Shown: positions 9,253 through 18,768 of the stretch, in pieces
Numbering within the stretch: the stretch's first letter is position 1
Layout of the letters: the number at the start of each line of letters is the position of its first letter
Assembly (NCBI RefSeq): GCF_002246015.1
Contig: NZ_NOLJ01000004.1
Coordinates: 514,350-578,349 of the forward strand
DNA length: 64,000 nt
Direction of reading: 5' to 3'
Source of the DNA: Nostoc sp. 'Peltigera membranacea cyanobiont' 210A
Lineage (GTDB): Bacteria > Cyanobacteriota > Cyanobacteriia > Cyanobacteriales > Nostocaceae
Notes under the pieces: generated by a model
What the model was told of the DNA's origin: nothing
Seen by the model: only the letters and a program-made list of their open reading frames with translations
The model's database searches: none
Translations under genes and position numbers: made by a program

Positions 9253-11487
9253 ATGGAAAAAAGTGTTATTAATGCCAGCCTTTCTACTCAGAACCTAACC
9301 TTTCGTCCAGGTGATACTCCTGTATCATTTGAGGTAACTGTCAATAATGATAGCGATCGCTTCGTCAATTTTCAGATAGAAATTACCGCAGCCGGAGAAA
9401 TCCGCAACACAGGATATCGCTGGTATAGACTCGAACCAGAGGTAGCGGCAGCCAAGCCACCGGGCAGTAGTACCATCTTCCAAGTTTTCGTATTCAATAC
9501 ACCGATTCCGGGATTTGTTGGTACTGTCAACCTGATGGTAAATATTTTTTCACCGCAATTAGCACAACAGTCCAGACTTGTGCTACGCCTGAAAATCGAG
9601 CGAGACAATAGACCAACACATTTAAGTGTAGAACTGCCTGTACGAGAGTTCCAAGTTTATCCCCGCAATTCTGTCGATATACCAGTACGGGTGAGGAACT
9701 TAGGGCAACAACCAACTGAGGTAATGCTACGTTTTACAGGCGTCGATCCGTCTTGGCTGGCTGGTAGTGCAGAACGCCGATTACCCTTAGATCCAGGTGG
9801 TTTGGCAGAAGCTACATTCCAATGCCAACCTCCTTCTGTAGTGCAAGCGCCCAGTCAAAATTATCCTTTTACTATTGAAGCTGTTAGCAATAATGGTTAT
9901 CCAACTAATGCTGAAGGCAATATTGAAGTTTTGCCAGTGGGTTTTATAGACTTTACTACCACCGAAAAACACCTGAAAATTCCCAGTAAATCGGCATGGT
10001 TGCCTGACTGGAAATCTGATACAGCTTCCTTTGAATTACTATTTAAAAATGCTAGCAATCTCAACCAGGAAATTAATGTGCAGGTGCAGGGTAGAGACTG
10101 GCGAAAATGTAGTTTTAAAAAGCTTCCCGAAACTGCCAATCTTCATCTAGGAGAGACAAGTAAAGTCATCCTCGATGTTAAAACAAAACGTCCTTGGATT
10201 GGAATCGGCAAAACTTTGTTGCTGGAGGCTAAATCGGAATTATCCGATCAACGTTTAGGGAGTACAGACCCAGCCACGCAGACATTAGAAGTAAAGACTC
10301 TGCCAATTATACCTTTATGGCTACAATTAGCTGCGATCGCACTTTTAGCTGCACTCCTAGCATTAATCCTGCAACCAAGAGGTGTAATGCATACGCGTTC
10401 TGTAAACTCAGTGCGTTTTAGTGGCATTGGTTTATCTGTGGTCAGTGGATCAGATGATTGCACCTTAAGGCTTTGGAGAATTGGTGCTGATAGTTTAGAC
10501 CCCGATGATACAGTAACATACGCTGGGCAGCCCCTTGCTTGCGATCAACCGCAACAGCCCAAAGGATTGATGGCGATTACTGATGACGCAGTACAAGTCT
10601 TACGCTTTATGCCATTACAAAATAATCGTGTTGCTGTTGGTTTAGATAATGGTGTAATTGAACTCAGAGATGTTCCTTCAGGTGTAAAGATTAACCAACT
10701 TCAAGACCTTAAAGATCCTAAAGCAAAAGGCGATCGCGTTTTTGATTTAGCTTTTACCTCCAACTCACTTAACTTATTCAGTGGTTATGGCAGTGGTAAA
10801 GTGAGACTATGGTCAAGACCAGCGCCTAACAGTGATTTTCTACCAGAACCGCAAGTTATTGACGTACAAAGTAGATTGAAACTCTCAGGTTTCCAAGTCC
10901 GGGCATTAAATCTCAGCCCAGATGCAAAAACTCTAGTAATTGCTGGAAACTTTAAGCGTTTTATATTGTGGCAGTGGAATCAAACTCAATCTGATAAACA
11001 ATCCCCAAGTTTATCAGTGCAAAATCTAGAAAAACTAGACCCATTAGTTGGGCCTGAAGATTATATTTGGGGATTAGCTTTTGTTCCTGACTCAACAGGA
11101 AAAATCCTTGCAACTTCTGATTCTGCGGGATTTATTACGATTTGGGATTTAAATCAGTGTCAAACTATCAAAAATCCGAATCCGCTAGAAAAAGTAAATG
11201 AACTTAATTGTTTGCAACTAGACCGTTGGTCAGCATCAAAAACATCTGTGCGGACTCTAGCATTTAGTGACGATGGTAGTCTCTTAGTAAGTGGTGGCGA
11301 TGATGGACGAGTCTTAGTTTGGTACTTAACTCCCGAACATAAACTCGACAAAACAAAAGCAGCAGAAGGTAAACAAATTTATAAAAGCTCTAAAAAAATC
11401 AATAGTATCGATTTGAAAACTAATCAAGGAACCATGATTGTGAGTGGTGATGAAGATTTTCAGGTCAAATTACACCGCATCAAATAA
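9253..11487 (+). CDS. Ig-like / transmembrane / WD40 protein, function unknown
   Basis: A 744-aa protein of unknown role. Residues ~1-345 form at least three beta-sandwich modules of the kind seen in FixG-C/NEW3-like domains (VTVNNDSDRFVNFQIEITAAG; VRVRNLGQQPTEVMLRFTGV; LLFKNASNLNQEINVQVQG). One hydrophobic helix follows at ~354-373 (LWLQLAAIALLAALLALIL). Residues ~380-744 are WD40 repeats (SGSDDCTLRLWRI, GLDNGVIELRDV, SGYGSGKVRLWS, ATSDSAGFITIWDL, SGGDDGRVLVWYL, SGDEDFQVKLHRI), probably one propeller. There is no N-terminal signal peptide. The stop is 13 bases before the next gene, which shares the N-terminal architecture, so they are almost certainly co-transcribed. A scaffold at the membrane is inferred; no enzyme motif is visible. 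Confidence 0.85.
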   Translation: MEKSVINASLSTQNLTFRPGDTPVSFEVTVNNDSDRFVNFQIEITAAGEIRNTGYRWYRLEPEVAAAKPPGSSTIFQVFVFNTPIPGFVGTVNLMVNIFSPQLAQQSRLVLRLKIERDNRPTHLSVELPVREFQVYPRNSVDIPVRVRNLGQQPTEVMLRFTGVDPSWLAGSAERRLPLDPGGLAEATFQCQPPSVVQAPSQNYPFTIEAVSNNGYPTNAEGNIEVLPVGFIDFTTTEKHLKIPSKSAWLPDWKSDTASFELLFKNASNLNQEINVQVQGRDWRKCSFKKLPETANLHLGETSKVILDVKTKRPWIGIGKTLLLEAKSELSDQRLGSTDPATQTLEVKTLPIIPLWLQLAAIALLAALLALILQPRGVMHTRSVNSVRFSGIGLSVVSGSDDCTLRLWRIGADSLDPDDTVTYAGQPLACDQPQQPKGLMAITDDAVQVLRFMPLQNNRVAVGLDNGVIELRDVPSGVKINQLQDLKDPKAKGDRVFDLAFTSNSLNLFSGYGSGKVRLWSRPAPNSDFLPEPQVIDVQSRLKLSGFQVRALNLSPDAKTLVIAGNFKRFILWQWNQTQSDKQSPSLSVQNLEKLDPLVGPEDYIWGLAFVPDSTGKILATSDSAGFITIWDLNQCQTIKNPNPLEKVNELNCLQLDRWSASKTSVRTLAFSDDGSLLVSGGDDGRVLVWYLTPEHKLDKTKAAEGKQIYKSSKKINSIDLKTNQGTMIVSGDEDFQVKLHRIK

Positions 11488-11500
11488 GGGAATCAATGAC

Positions 11501-13807
11501 ATGCAAGCTAAATTCAATCCACTGCAAGTTATTATCAACCCACCTGGAATTCAATTTGGGATGCCAGGAGATACCATTGAACTCTATATTGTTGTAATCA
11601 ATCAGGGAAATCAAAGTGCGGTTATTGACTTATATTTTGTTTTTGATGAAGTATTTCAAAATTTAACCGGCTGGTCTAGTTCTCCTAGAGAAAGTTTAGC
11701 ATTAGCTTCAGGGCAAAATAGTGACGAAGTAAGGTTTGAGTTTCAAATCGCCGCAAATGCTCTCCCAGGAACCTATGACTATACACTAGTCGTAGATTCT
11801 CCTCTACATTATCCACAAGATACTCCCATAACTTTCGCAAACCAAATTAAGGTTCTACTAAAAGAACAGACTGCAATTCGGGTGAACGACCCGACATTTT
11901 CCATCAGACCTAACACCAACCCTAACAAACCGTTAATTTTCAATTCTAGTGAGCCTCTGCAAGTGGAGGTAATAGTTGATAATCGCTCTTATCTTGTAGA
12001 TAGATTCCGCTTGAGTTGTCCAGATTTAGACGATGATTGGTTCACAATTAATTATCCTGCAACTGGATTTGAGGGGCCAGGATTAGTGTCTGACGTGACT
12101 GCACTAGAACTCAATCCTGGTACTCAAGGTCAAATATTGTTGAAATTTCACCCACCTGGGGATACCCTTGCGGGAAGCTATTCGCCGACAATCCGCTTGT
12201 ATTCAGAAAACTCTCCAGACTTAGTACTGCTGGATTTGGTGTATATCCAAATTCCGACAAATTATCGCTTAGATATAGAACTTCATACCATTTTGGGACA
12301 AGTTAGCCGTAGTCTTGGTAAGTACGAGTTATCACTAGCTAACCAGGGCAATATTGTCCGCGAACTGATATTAAACTTAAAAAGTCGAGACGAAGAAGAA
12401 CTATATACTTACAAATTTGATCCTACTGAAGTCAGATTATTACCTAATAGAAGTGCTGTGGCTAATTTGACGGTCAAACCCAAACCTTGGTGGCGACGAC
12501 CGTGGTTTGGTGCAGGGCTAGTAGTCAACTTTCAACTCGACATTAAAGACCCACAAAATTTACCCTTGCCTAACACATTGCCTCAAGGAACTTTGGTATG
12601 GAAACCGCGTCCTTGGTGGCAATTTCTTCTGTTAATTTTGGCAATTTTGGGGTTATTGGGAGGGATAGGATTTATCATTTGGCGAATTTTAAACCCCGAT
12701 CCTTTGAGATTAGAAAATTTTAGTGCAAATGACTCTCAAATTACTGAAGGTGATGAGGTAGCTTTAAACTGGGAAATTCATCAATATAAACAGTTAAAAA
12801 AGTTAGTTTTGACGGCTAAAGGTTCCCAACCTATTCAGCCTATTACTTATGACTTTAGCAATGGCATTCCTGAAACACTGGGTAAAGGAAGTGCTAATGA
12901 AATCCCTGCTTGTCAGGTACAAGATAAACAAGAGTTAATTTGTAGCAACGTTAAAACTGGAGTGAAAACAAAAGGGAATTACACTTTTGAGTTACAAGCC
13001 TTTTATCGCAATGGTATACAAATATTTTCTCCTAATAACAAAGTAGCTAGCCAAACCACCCAAGTAGAAATAGCTGAAAAACAAATTGCTGAAGTACTTA
13101 GTTTTCAACCAGATAAACCAGTGTATACAAAAGGTCAAAATATTCTTTTAAGCTGGGCAATTGCCCGTCCATTATTGTTAGCACAAATTCAAATCGCTGG
13201 CAGCGCAGATGATGGTACATTATATAATGAGCCAATTACTTATAAATTTAATCAAGGTAATATTACCGACCCGAAACTTCAAAAGCTATGTACACAACAG
13301 AATCAACAACTGCGATGTACAAATATTCCTCTTTTAGCAACTAAAGCCGGAAACTTTGTATTTGAAATCAAAGCCTTTCCTAACAATGGAAGTCAAAAAA
13401 CTAGTTTTAAAAAGACTGAATCAAAAATTGGAATATTACCAAAACCATTTAAAATTGTCTCTTTTAGAATTAACGGTAGCGAACAACCAAATCTGGTTCT
13501 CAAGGAAGGTGAATCTGCTACCCTGAGTTGGAGAGTAGAGGGAGAAAATATTCAGGTTAAACTTCTACCATACGGCAATGACGTTCCAGCAGTTGGTTCA
13601 ATGAAGCTTCCAGTCAATCAAGCCTTCCCCCCTCAAATCGGACTGCTAGTCAATGATATATCTGGTAAGCAACAACCCCAGCAAAGAGGGTTTGCAATCA
13701 CAGTGCTCAAAAAAGTAGTGCCTACTCCTATACCTGGCATTAACCCAATTCCACCCATTCTGCCACCTAGCAATAGCCCATTTAAGACTCCCTTACCTCA
13801 GAGGTAA
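11501..13807 (+). CDS. Ig-like membrane protein paired with the WD40 gene, function unknown
   Basis: About 768 aa from the ATG at 11501, which follows an AAGGGA ribosome-binding site and lies 13 bases after the previous stop; the frame is open further upstream but inside the preceding gene. Residues ~1-365 are repeated beta-sandwich modules (IVVINQGNQSAVIDLYFVFD; VIVDNRSYLVDRFRLSCPDL; LSLANQGNIVRELILNLKS) like the N-terminal half of the neighbouring protein, and both have a Pro-Trp-rich segment just before the membrane helix (here PWWRRPWFGAG). The helix is at ~372-396 (WQFLLLILAILGLLGGIGFI). The rest is three more beta-rich modules with a recurring LSW/LNW motif and a Pro-rich tail. Its 3' end overlaps the convergent methyltransferase gene by 26 bases. 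Confidence 0.82.
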   Translation: MQAKFNPLQVIINPPGIQFGMPGDTIELYIVVINQGNQSAVIDLYFVFDEVFQNLTGWSSSPRESLALASGQNSDEVRFEFQIAANALPGTYDYTLVVDSPLHYPQDTPITFANQIKVLLKEQTAIRVNDPTFSIRPNTNPNKPLIFNSSEPLQVEVIVDNRSYLVDRFRLSCPDLDDDWFTINYPATGFEGPGLVSDVTALELNPGTQGQILLKFHPPGDTLAGSYSPTIRLYSENSPDLVLLDLVYIQIPTNYRLDIELHTILGQVSRSLGKYELSLANQGNIVRELILNLKSRDEEELYTYKFDPTEVRLLPNRSAVANLTVKPKPWWRRPWFGAGLVVNFQLDIKDPQNLPLPNTLPQGTLVWKPRPWWQFLLLILAILGLLGGIGFIIWRILNPDPLRLENFSANDSQITEGDEVALNWEIHQYKQLKKLVLTAKGSQPIQPITYDFSNGIPETLGKGSANEIPACQVQDKQELICSNVKTGVKTKGNYTFELQAFYRNGIQIFSPNNKVASQTTQVEIAEKQIAEVLSFQPDKPVYTKGQNILLSWAIARPLLLAQIQIAGSADDGTLYNEPITYKFNQGNITDPKLQKLCTQQNQQLRCTNIPLLATKAGNFVFEIKAFPNNGSQKTSFKKTESKIGILPKPFKIVSFRINGSEQPNLVLKEGESATLSWRVEGENIQVKLLPYGNDVPAVGSMKLPVNQAFPPQIGLLVNDISGKQQPQQRGFAITVLKKVVPTPIPGINPIPPILPPSNSPFKTPLPQR

Positions 13808-14627
13808 CTTTTTGGGCAATGTGAAAAGCAGAGATATATGAAAGTTGCAGACTGCCTCCAAAATCATCTTCTATGCAATGCCTCAATCCCAAAAATAAAG
13901 ACTTTTTAGTTTCTGGATCTAATTTTATGTATGGCGAGTAAGTGTTCAAAAGTGTTAAATATTCATCGACAGTGTAGGTTACTTCTGAGATAACTTGTCC
14001 TGTTCTCAAATTTTGGAATTGCCCCGAATCAATGGCCATATTTCCTAATTGTGTCAAGATATATTCTTGAGTTTTTTGATCTTCATATCGATCAAGAGAT
14101 GGAGTATGTAGTTGATAGACTTGCGATAAACTTTGGTATACTTCGTAGCTGGGTTGAAGTTCCTTATTCCACAATAAAATCAGGTAGCCATTCTCTTGCA
14201 GGGCATTTGCTGCTTTTGGATATCCAACTTCTGGTGATATCCAATGAAAAGAACTGGCTGCTAAAATGGCATCAAATTCAAGTGGCTTGAGTTCCCACTC
14301 TTCAAAGGATGTGTTCTCTATCTCTACATTGGAATATGATTGACAATTCTGTTGAGCTAACCTGAAAAAATCTGGATTAGGTTCTAAGCAGATTATAGAG
14401 CAACCCAATTGAGCGATCGCTACTGTTGCAGTTCCAGGGCCACATCCCACTTCTAGAATTTTTGAGTTAGTGGAGAGTTGAGCAAGTTCCACAAGTTGGT
14501 GAATCAAATCTTGAGGATAACGTGGTCTTGCTTGATTGTAAGCTTCTGCTGCCGGAGAATACCAATGTTTGCGCTGTTCGAGTTCTGTGCTGGAGTAGCT
14601 GATTATTGCTTGTTTTAAGTCTTCCAT
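13782..14627 (-). CDS. class I SAM-dependent methyltransferase
   Basis: A 281-aa soluble enzyme. Motif I is SKILEVGCGPGTATVAIAQ (SAM-binding loop), followed by the acidic end of strand 2 (IICLEPNPDFF) and the FDAILAASSFHWIS region typical of motif IV in the methyltransferase-11/25 type. The upstream stretch (WYSPAAEAYNQARPRYPQDL) is a common N-terminal signature of these small-molecule methyltransferases. The substrate cannot be told from sequence. Its 3' end overlaps the Ig-like gene on the opposite strand, so the two transcripts are antisense there. Its start lies 58 bases from the ftsW 3' end? No: ftsW (14685-15887) is co-oriented and upstream, with a 57-base gap, so the two may be co-transcribed. 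Confidence 0.88.
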   Translation of the reverse strand: MEDLKQAIISYSSTELEQRKHWYSPAAEAYNQARPRYPQDLIHQLVELAQLSTNSKILEVGCGPGTATVAIAQLGCSIICLEPNPDFFRLAQQNCQSYSNVEIENTSFEEWELKPLEFDAILAASSFHWISPEVGYPKAANALQENGYLILLWNKELQPSYEVYQSLSQVYQLHTPSLDRYEDQKTQEYILTQLGNMAIDSGQFQNLRTGQVISEVTYTVDEYLTLLNTYSPYIKLDPETKKSLFLGLRHCIEDDFGGSLQLSYISAFHIAQKVTSEVRES

Positions 14628-14684
14628 AATCTATTCAATTTCTGCAAAGAGTGTAAAATTTTGTCTATCGTCGCTTTTGCTAGC

Positions 14685-15887
14685 TCAATTCCTAGTTTTA
14701 TGAAAAGCTCGGCGTCTGCGCCCATTTTCAAGCTGAGGTTTTCGCAACGGTACGACCTCAGCTTCACTACTCTCACGTGCTACCCGAATCAACAACCCAG
14801 CAGCTATTAAGCTGGCAATCATAGAATTACCACCATAACTAAACATGGGTAAAGGTAAGCCAGTAGTCGGTAGAGAACCTGTAGCAACACCGATGTGGAG
14901 CAATGATTGTCCCACCATCAAAGTCGTCACACCGATCGCTACTAATCTATGTACTATATTTTTAGCCTTCAGTGCCACAACTAATCCGAGAGTAGCAAAT
15001 GTAGCTAAAAGTACCAACAACACCATACTGCCAACAAAGCCAAACTCTTCAGCGAACACCGCAAAAATAAAATCAGTATCTTGAATTGGTAAATAAAACA
15101 GCTTTTGTTGAGAAAGCCCATATCCAGCCCCCCAAGTTTTACCAGAGCCCACAGCTAGTAGACTTTGCACCAACTGGTAGCCATCACCTGTAGCATCCGC
15201 CCAAGGATTGAGGAATGACATCACCCGCTTACGCTGATACTCTTTAATACTAATACTAAGTAGTGCCAACATCACTCCACCAATTGCTGTTCCTCCCAGG
15301 TACTTGTAAGGTAAGCCAGCTGCTAGAGCAATTAGCCAGATAGTCATGCCGCAAAGTGCCGTTGTACTCAAGTTGGGCTGGGCAAGAATTCCTAAAAGTA
15401 CCAGACCAAAAACACCCAACCACGCGAAGCGAACTCGCCAACTAATTCGTTCCCACTGACCAAAAAGCCGCGCACTTTGCAACACTAAAAAGGGTTTAAT
15501 TAGTTCTGAAGGTTGAATCGGAATTGGCCCGATCGCAATCCAACGCGCTGCATCAAAAGCTTTTCTTCCCAATCCTGGGATCAGTGTGACAAAAATTAAC
15601 CCCAAAAACAGCAACAAAAACCAATGGGATAGTCCCAAAATTTTCTGCAATGGCGAATTAACAATAATATTGAATCCAATTAAGGAAACTAAGACCCAAA
15701 GCAGTTGACGTTTAAAGTAGTACAACCCATCATTCTGACGGGCATCAGCGACAGGATAAGATGCTGAAAATAGCATGACCAAGCCGACGAACAGCCAAAT
15801 CAACGTTAACCAGCGCAACAACCGCGCTTCTAATGCCCAGTTGGAGACTGAACTATCAAAAATTGGAATCAGGCGGCGTAGATTCAC
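14685..15887 (-). CDS. ftsW: cell-division peptidoglycan polymerase FtsW
   Basis: A 400-aa SEDS-family membrane protein with about ten hydrophobic helices. Family marks are the early YFKRQLLWVL, GARKAF-like segment (LGRKAFDAARWIAIGPIPIQ followed by PSELIKPF), the extracytoplasmic loop DATGDGYQLVQSLLAVGSG, DTDFIFAVFAEEFGFVG, and the C-terminal TTGLPLPMFSYGGNSMI. FtsW polymerises septal glycan strands with a partner class B PBP; RodA is the elongation paralog. The DGYQ...VGSGG-like and FAEEFG signatures fit both, and I favour FtsW on overall recall of cyanobacterial sequences. It starts with GTG at 15887 and ends in a basic tail (RRRRAFHKTRN). No partner division gene is adjacent. Confidence 0.85.
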   Translation of the reverse strand: MNLRRLIPIFDSSVSNWALEARLLRWLTLIWLFVGLVMLFSASYPVADARQNDGLYYFKRQLLWVLVSLIGFNIIVNSPLQKILGLSHWFLLLFLGLIFVTLIPGLGRKAFDAARWIAIGPIPIQPSELIKPFLVLQSARLFGQWERISWRVRFAWLGVFGLVLLGILAQPNLSTTALCGMTIWLIALAAGLPYKYLGGTAIGGVMLALLSISIKEYQRKRVMSFLNPWADATGDGYQLVQSLLAVGSGKTWGAGYGLSQQKLFYLPIQDTDFIFAVFAEEFGFVGSMVLLVLLATFATLGLVVALKAKNIVHRLVAIGVTTLMVGQSLLHIGVATGSLPTTGLPLPMFSYGGNSMIASLIAAGLLIRVARESSEAEVVPLRKPQLENGRRRRAFHKTRN

Positions 15888-16154
15888 GATCGGTACAGGT
15901 AAAAAGTTAGAAATTAGGAGTTAAAAATAAAACTCATAAATCATAACTTATAACTCATAAGTAGGCTTTACAACCATAAATCTTAAAGTTGTTAACTTCA
16001 ATACACCACTAATTCAATATTTCTGACAAATTACAATCTCTAATCCGCAACAGAAAAGTATTATTTTATACTAATAAATTAGAATTGCTATAGTTAAGAG
16101 CGATCGCTCGAAAATTGACTAAAAGTATTCCTATAAGCTGGATTCCGAGGATAT

Positions 16155-17600
16155 TTATTTAATTAAACTTAATGATTTAACGCAATTAACTGCTTGTCTG
16201 TCCATAGACAGGGGAATTTCAATCCAGAACTCAGTTCCCTGCCCTGGTTCTGATATACATCTTAGTGTTCCCCCATGTTTTTCAACTACAATCTGATAGC
16301 TAATTGATAAACCTAATCCTGTACCCTTACCTACAGGCTTAGTGGTGAAAAATGGATCAAACAGTCGTTCTTTAACTGCTTTGGTCATTCCTGAACCATT
16401 ATCAGCAATTCGGATTACACACTTCGTTTCGATGACTTCTGTAGTAATTGTAATTGTATTAGAATTAGCATGAATTTCTGCGATCGCACGTTTACTATCA
16501 TAGTTATCGAGCGCATCAATTGCATTACTAATAATATTCATGAATACTTGATTGAGTTGACCAGGGTAGCAATCTACTAAAGGCAAATTTCCATAATTTT
16601 TTACTACTTTGATCCCAGGATGATCGACACCCTTCTTGAAGCGACTCTGTAAAATCAACAAAGTACTATCCAGTCCCTGGTGAATATCAACACTTTTCTT
16701 CTCCGCTTCATCAAGACGAGAGAAATTCCGCAGGGACAAGACAATTTCAGAAATTCTTTCGGCTCCTACTTCCATCGAATTTAGAATTTTTGGCAAATCA
16801 TCTAGTAAAAAATCTAACTCAATTTCTTTAATGTATTCTTGAATTTCTGACACAGGATTGGCATAAAATTGTTGGTAAAGATGCACAAGCTTCAGCAAAC
16901 ACTGCGTATAATCTTTTGTATATTTCAGATTACCGTAAATAAAGTTAACGGGGTTGTTAATTTCGTGAGCAATTCCTGCAACTAATTGCCCCAGACTGGA
17001 CATTTTCTCAGCATGGACTAATTGGGCTTGAGTTTTTTGTAGGTCACGAAGGGATTTTTCCAATTTTTTGGATTGAGCCTCAGCTTCCGCTAAATTCTCC
17101 TTGATTTGTAGCGCACTCCGTAGTTCTGCCCTTTGCTGTTCCAGTTCGCTTGTTAACTTTTTGGCATCAACCAAAGCAGTATTCTGAGCTTGCAGTAGAA
17201 ACAGAAAATCAACAATTGGGTCGTGAATTGCAAAGTCTTTCAGTTTGATACCCAGAGGAGCCAGGCTAGTTGTATCTGTAATCCAGGGAGAACCTAAAAA
17301 AAATATCACCTCCTGCTCTGGTTGATACATCATCTGACCCTTGAGCTGCATTCCATTGTGGATCAACTCTAATATGAACAGAGCGCGAGACTGTTTAGTA
17401 ATAGCGTCAAAATCGACCAAAATTTTTGGCCGATTAATCTGGAAATGCTGCTCAATCAATCTACCAACTAGCGGTTCAGGACAAATGCGCTCTAAAACAT
17501 CACCAGCTTGTACAATTTCCCGATTACGGCTAAAGGCAAAGTGGAAGGGAAAAGCTTTCGCCAGATTTGCTGGCGAAAGTGTAAGGTGAGGAGGAGCCAT
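16155..17600 (-). CDS. HNOBA-domain histidine kinase, partner of H-NOX
   Basis: A 481-aa soluble kinase. Residues ~15-165 are the HNOBA domain (heme-NO-binding associated), recognisable from FPFHFAFSRNREIVQAGDVL near the N-terminus and GQMMYQPEQEVIFFLGSPW. A coiled coil (~140-200, ending LVHAEKMSSLGQL) leads to the HisKA box with His212 in AGIAHEINNPVNF, then HATPase_c (NIISNAIDAL, IADNGSGMTKA, GKGTGLGLSIS). The H-NOX gene lies immediately upstream with only 10 bases between them, a well-known pairing in which H-NOX senses NO and controls kinase autophosphorylation. No response regulator gene is adjacent, so the phosphate receiver must lie elsewhere. Confidence 0.93.
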   Translation of the reverse strand: MAPPHLTLSPANLAKAFPFHFAFSRNREIVQAGDVLERICPEPLVGRLIEQHFQINRPKILVDFDAITKQSRALFILELIHNGMQLKGQMMYQPEQEVIFFLGSPWITDTTSLAPLGIKLKDFAIHDPIVDFLFLLQAQNTALVDAKKLTSELEQQRAELRSALQIKENLAEAEAQSKKLEKSLRDLQKTQAQLVHAEKMSSLGQLVAGIAHEINNPVNFIYGNLKYTKDYTQCLLKLVHLYQQFYANPVSEIQEYIKEIELDFLLDDLPKILNSMEVGAERISEIVLSLRNFSRLDEAEKKSVDIHQGLDSTLLILQSRFKKGVDHPGIKVVKNYGNLPLVDCYPGQLNQVFMNIISNAIDALDNYDSKRAIAEIHANSNTITITTEVIETKCVIRIADNGSGMTKAVKERLFDPFFTTKPVGKGTGLGLSISYQIVVEKHGGTLRCISEPGQGTEFWIEIPLSMDRQAVNCVKSLSLIK

Positions 17601-17610
17601 GCTAATGCAT

Positions 17611-18162
17611 TCAATTTGGTTTATAAATCACTAAAAATTGATCGTGTTCAGCACCCTCATCTCGACTCTGAGTTTGGGTAATATTAACTTCTGTATCAAA
17701 CCTGGTTCCCAATCCCTCAACTAGTCCAAGAATCATTGGCGTTAACCCTTCTCTATCAGAGCGATAATGTAAGCTCAGGGAATTTTCCTCCATATCAGTA
17801 CACTCAAATGATGGGGGTTGGAGTTTAGGAAAGCTAACTCCCACGCGAGCATGAAGATTATCAAGGTTTTCTAAAAACTCAGGTAGTGTATCTCCACTCA
17901 TATCCATCATTTCGCCATAGCCTTCTTGGGCTGTGTACTGAACCCAAAATTCTCCAAAAGCTTGCATAATCTGTGACGAAGGTAAGCCCAGAATGACACT
18001 AGCAGCTTTTACCAGCTTGTGGGTGATGTCATCGGGGTAGCCTTCCATACTGAGGAAAACATCTACATCCACCTCTGCTTTGTGCTTAATTTTTTTCCAA
18101 GTCTCTTCGCCAAAGCGACTGCACACCATATCTTGAATCGCCTTGTTCACTAATCCGTACAT
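17611..18162 (-). CDS. H-NOX heme-based nitric oxide sensor
   Basis: A 183-aa protein from the ATG at 18162 (MYGLVNKAI, the conserved family N-terminus); an upstream in-frame ATG at 18183 would add seven unconserved residues. Family residues are visible: proximal heme ligand His104 (LDNLHARVG) and the propionate-binding YxSxR motif at Tyr133, Ser135, Arg137. Trp73 and Met143 match recalled positions Trp74 and Met144 of the structurally known Nostoc H-NOX. No distal-pocket tyrosine of the O2-binding type is evident, so selective NO/CO binding is expected. It forms a two-gene unit with the HNOBA kinase at 16155-17600. What the pathway controls is unknown. Confidence 0.95.
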   Translation of the reverse strand: MYGLVNKAIQDMVCSRFGEETWKKIKHKAEVDVDVFLSMEGYPDDITHKLVKAASVILGLPSSQIMQAFGEFWVQYTAQEGYGEMMDMSGDTLPEFLENLDNLHARVGVSFPKLQPPSFECTDMEENSLSLHYRSDREGLTPMILGLVEGLGTRFDTEVNITQTQSRDEGAEHDQFLVIYKPN

Positions 18163-18183
18163 GGAAGCCTCTTCTTGCTGCAC

Positions 18184-18768
18184 CTAACTTTGCTTTGTGA
18201 TATTTGCCCAAGACTCGATAACTAATTTCTTAAAAAGGTTATTTAAATGACAAAATTTTTTGTATTCAAACCTTGAAATGTTTTATTACAGCTTTAAAAA
18301 CCGAAAAAATAAGGAAAACTATTCATATTTTAATGCTACAAGCCTTCGGTATTACAACCGTATTTTTACTTATTCCTTTTACCTAGCTATTTTTGAGGGT
18401 TTGATGGATGGGGAACTAAAATTTTTAAGTATTTATTTATTTATATTTAACTTATGTTTGTTTTAATCAATTTAGTCTGATAAGACAGAAATACTGGATA
18501 TATATGTTTTAACAGCCAGATTCGTTTTGAAAATGAAATGGCTTTGGATGCATGAGTTATTTAGTCAATTTAGGATAACTTGGAAAAAATGGTGCTAGAA
18601 GAACTTTTAGGATAATCACTAATGCGCGATCGCTTACAATATGTTGTATCCAAACGAGAACTGCTATATTGTTCAATTACCAGGTTTTTTGTAGTATCAA
18701 TTCTCAACAAAAAAGAGGTCTTTCTCGACCTCTTACCAATTCCCTAAAATAATATTCTATTTACAGAA
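18184..18768. other. AT-rich intergenic region between apcC and H-NOX genes
   Basis: This 585-base gap holds the apc operon terminator (18709-18734) and presumably the promoter of the H-NOX/kinase pair. A 68-codon frame at 18260-18466 is AT-rich, has no recognisable features and is not credited. No RNA gene was seen. Confidence 0.5.
18709..18734 (-). terminator. intrinsic terminator of the apc operon
   Basis: Read on the minus strand, an 8-bp perfect stem (AAGAGGTC/GACCTCTT) with a 6-base loop is followed by a T-run (A residues 18709-18714 on the plus strand). It lies 35 bases past the apcC stop, where the apc transcript should end. Confidence 0.8.

Noticed and set aside
18260..18466. 68-codon frame next to apcC
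   Set aside because: Very AT-rich, dominated by Phe/Tyr/Asn/Lys from base composition, no ribosome site or homology recognised.
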